Positions 62,965 to 64,000 of a stretch of 64,000 nucleotides of DNA are shown here, piece after piece. This DNA comes from Timaviella obliquedivisa GSE-PSE-MK23-08B. GTDB taxonomy: Bacteria; Cyanobacteriota; Cyanobacteriia; Elainellales; Elainellaceae. The stretch spans positions 248,001-312,000 of the forward strand of contig JAHHII010000004.1 in assembly GCA_019358855.1 (NCBI GenBank). The letters are read 5' to 3'. The notes under the pieces were generated by a model. The model had not been told where the DNA came from, searched no databases, and was given only the letters and a program-made list of their open reading frames with translations. How positions within the stretch are numbered: the stretch's first letter is position 1; the number at the start of each line of letters is the position of its first letter. Both the position numbers and the translations under genes were made by a program.

Positions 62965-64000
62965 TTAATTCCAAAGCCGTCGCCTCGGTGATCCTTTGAG
63001 GCGATCGCTAGTATCTCGTAATAACTTAGGAATATCTAAATTCTCGGGGCACCGAGGCAAACAATCGCCGCAGTCGGTACAGCGATCGCCTTTGCGTCCT
63101 GCAAACCAATGCCCTGCATTTTCAAACATGCCATAGCGGTATTGCCCAAAGGCAGTCATTTCATAAGCTACTGCCAGATTTCGTAGACGCAACACTTCAG
63201 GAATATGGATGGCTTCAGGGCAAGGCAAGCAGGCATAACACTGGCTGCATTGATCAGTTTCCAGAGCTATTTTTTGATGGGTTTGCAGTCGTTCCAAGAT
63301 CTCTTTTTCTGACGTGTTGAGGGGCTGATCTGCGTCGGCAATGGGGAGAAGCAAGTCTAGTTCGGTCGGGTCGGCTGCCCCCAAGCTCAAGGTTGTGATG
63401 CGGCGATCGCTCAAGAGAAACCGATAGTTGAGGGTTAAGGGCGAGTAAGGATGGCACAGATCGACCAGAACTGAGGAAGGGCTGTGCAGCATTCCGCCTT
63501 TGTCGGCAGGAGAAATGATGAAAATGCCCATCTGATTCTGGGATGCCAGGGCGATCGCAGCTTCATTTCTCTGAAAAAAGTAATTGTAGTGAAGGTTAAC
63601 AAACTCAAATTGGTTAGTGGCGATCGCCCGTAAAATCACCTCTAGTGAGGCATGAGTCGAAAAGCCAACATGCCTGATTCGTTGATCTGCCACAGCTTGC
63701 CGTACAGCCTGCATACAGCCATCAGGAGCTTCTATCCAAGCCAGATGTTCCTCGGTGTTTAGTCCATGAATCGCAAGGCAATCGAGGTAATCAACCCCCA
63801 GCGTTTCTAAAGATTGGTCAATGCTCTGTGCCATCGTGGCAGCATCGGCACAAGGGGGCGCTTTGCTGGTGATGTAGAGCGAGGCGCGATCGATCCCATG
63901 GAGGGCAGTTCCTACATATTGTTCAGCCTGACCATAACCTCGTGCTGTTTCAATATGGTTAACGCCTAGGGCGATCGCGCGGTGAATGGTTTCTACAGCA
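62965..64000 (-). CDS. Aldo/keto reductase with 4Fe-4S ferredoxin-like tail (5' end outside)
   Basis: The frame is open to the end of the window, so the N-terminus is missing. The AKR barrel shows GVNHIETARGYGQAEQYVG, LETLGVDYLDCLAIHGL, IRHVGFSTHASLEVI and VNLHYNYFFQRNEAAI. The C-terminal part has cysteine clusters CSQCYACLPCPEAIHIP and CTDCGDCLPRCPENLDIP, as in iron-sulfur AKRs. This group (YccK/NQO-like) may take electrons from ferredoxin; substrate unknown. Confidence 0.92.
   Translation of the reverse strand, partial: AVETIHRAIALGVNHIETARGYGQAEQYVGTALHGIDRASLYITSKAPPCADAATMAQSIDQSLETLGVDYLDCLAIHGLNTEEHLAWIEAPDGCMQAVRQAVADQRIRHVGFSTHASLEVILRAIATNQFEFVNLHYNYFFQRNEAAIALASQNQMGIFIISPADKGGMLHSPSSVLVDLCHPYSPLTLNYRFLLSDRRITTLSLGAADPTELDLLLPIADADQPLNTSEKEILERLQTHQKIALETDQCSQCYACLPCPEAIHIPEVLRLRNLAVAYEMTAFGQYRYGMFENAGHWFAGRKGDRCTDCGDCLPRCPENLDIPKLLRDTSDRLKGSPRRRLWN

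Overview
The window is chromosomal DNA of a cyanobacterium. The octamer GCGATCGC (HIP1) occurs throughout, inside genes and even inside a terminator stem. Several genes are typical of cyanobacteria or plastids: zeta-carotene desaturase CrtQ, beta-carotene hydroxylase CrtR, a solanesyl-type diphosphate synthase, CGLD27/Ycf36, DUF1997, DUF3153, a CcaA-type carbonic anhydrase and a CmpR/NdhR-like LysR regulator. A recognisable hetZ with a patU-like gene beside it suggests a filamentous cyanobacterium; whether it makes heterocysts cannot be told from here. No rRNA, tRNA, prophage, transposase or CRISPR array was seen.

Layout. 1-3.3 kb: end of efp, accB, recR (no usual start codon), a FetB-like permease and carbonic anhydrase. 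3.8-4.6 kb: small accessory patch with a DUF433 antitoxin, a frameshifted DUF5615 toxin and an isochorismate-lyase-like protein. 4.9-7.6 kb: minus-strand run yqeK, rsfS, CGLD27, asparaginase. 7.8-10.1 kb: hetZ and patU-like, separated by a decayed copy of the hetZ 3' end. 10.3-24.9 kb: mostly housekeeping and signalling genes (solanesyl synthase, two histidine kinases, a pentapeptide/HhH membrane protein, ndk, a LysR regulator, fasciclin, HEAT protein) and a 152-bp MITE-like element. 25-35 kb: crtQ, SRPBCC, muramidase-like, DUF1997, CAP protein, ftsH, flavin reductase and crtR. 35-46 kb: TPR protein, obgE, gmd-fcl (GDP-fucose), ion channel, Nudix, TldE/PmbA flanked by two small coiled-coil proteins.

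46.2-50.3 kb is the most accessory stretch. It holds a HigB/HigA toxin-antitoxin pair, a leader with two related inverted hairpins, and a complete controller-regulated type II restriction-modification system. The controller gene lies upstream of the nuclease gene on the minus strand, and the methyltransferase converges on the nuclease with a 31-bp overlap. A double C-box (GACTNNNAGTC type) precedes the controller, and a single C-box precedes the methyltransferase.

50.7-62.9 kb is framed by two paralogous cassettes, each a FIST sensor protein followed by a soluble histidine kinase. Between them are mutS2, a large RTX-tailed metallophosphoesterase with altered metal-ligand motifs, and a solitary ureC. 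The window ends inside an aldo/keto reductase with a ferredoxin-like tail.
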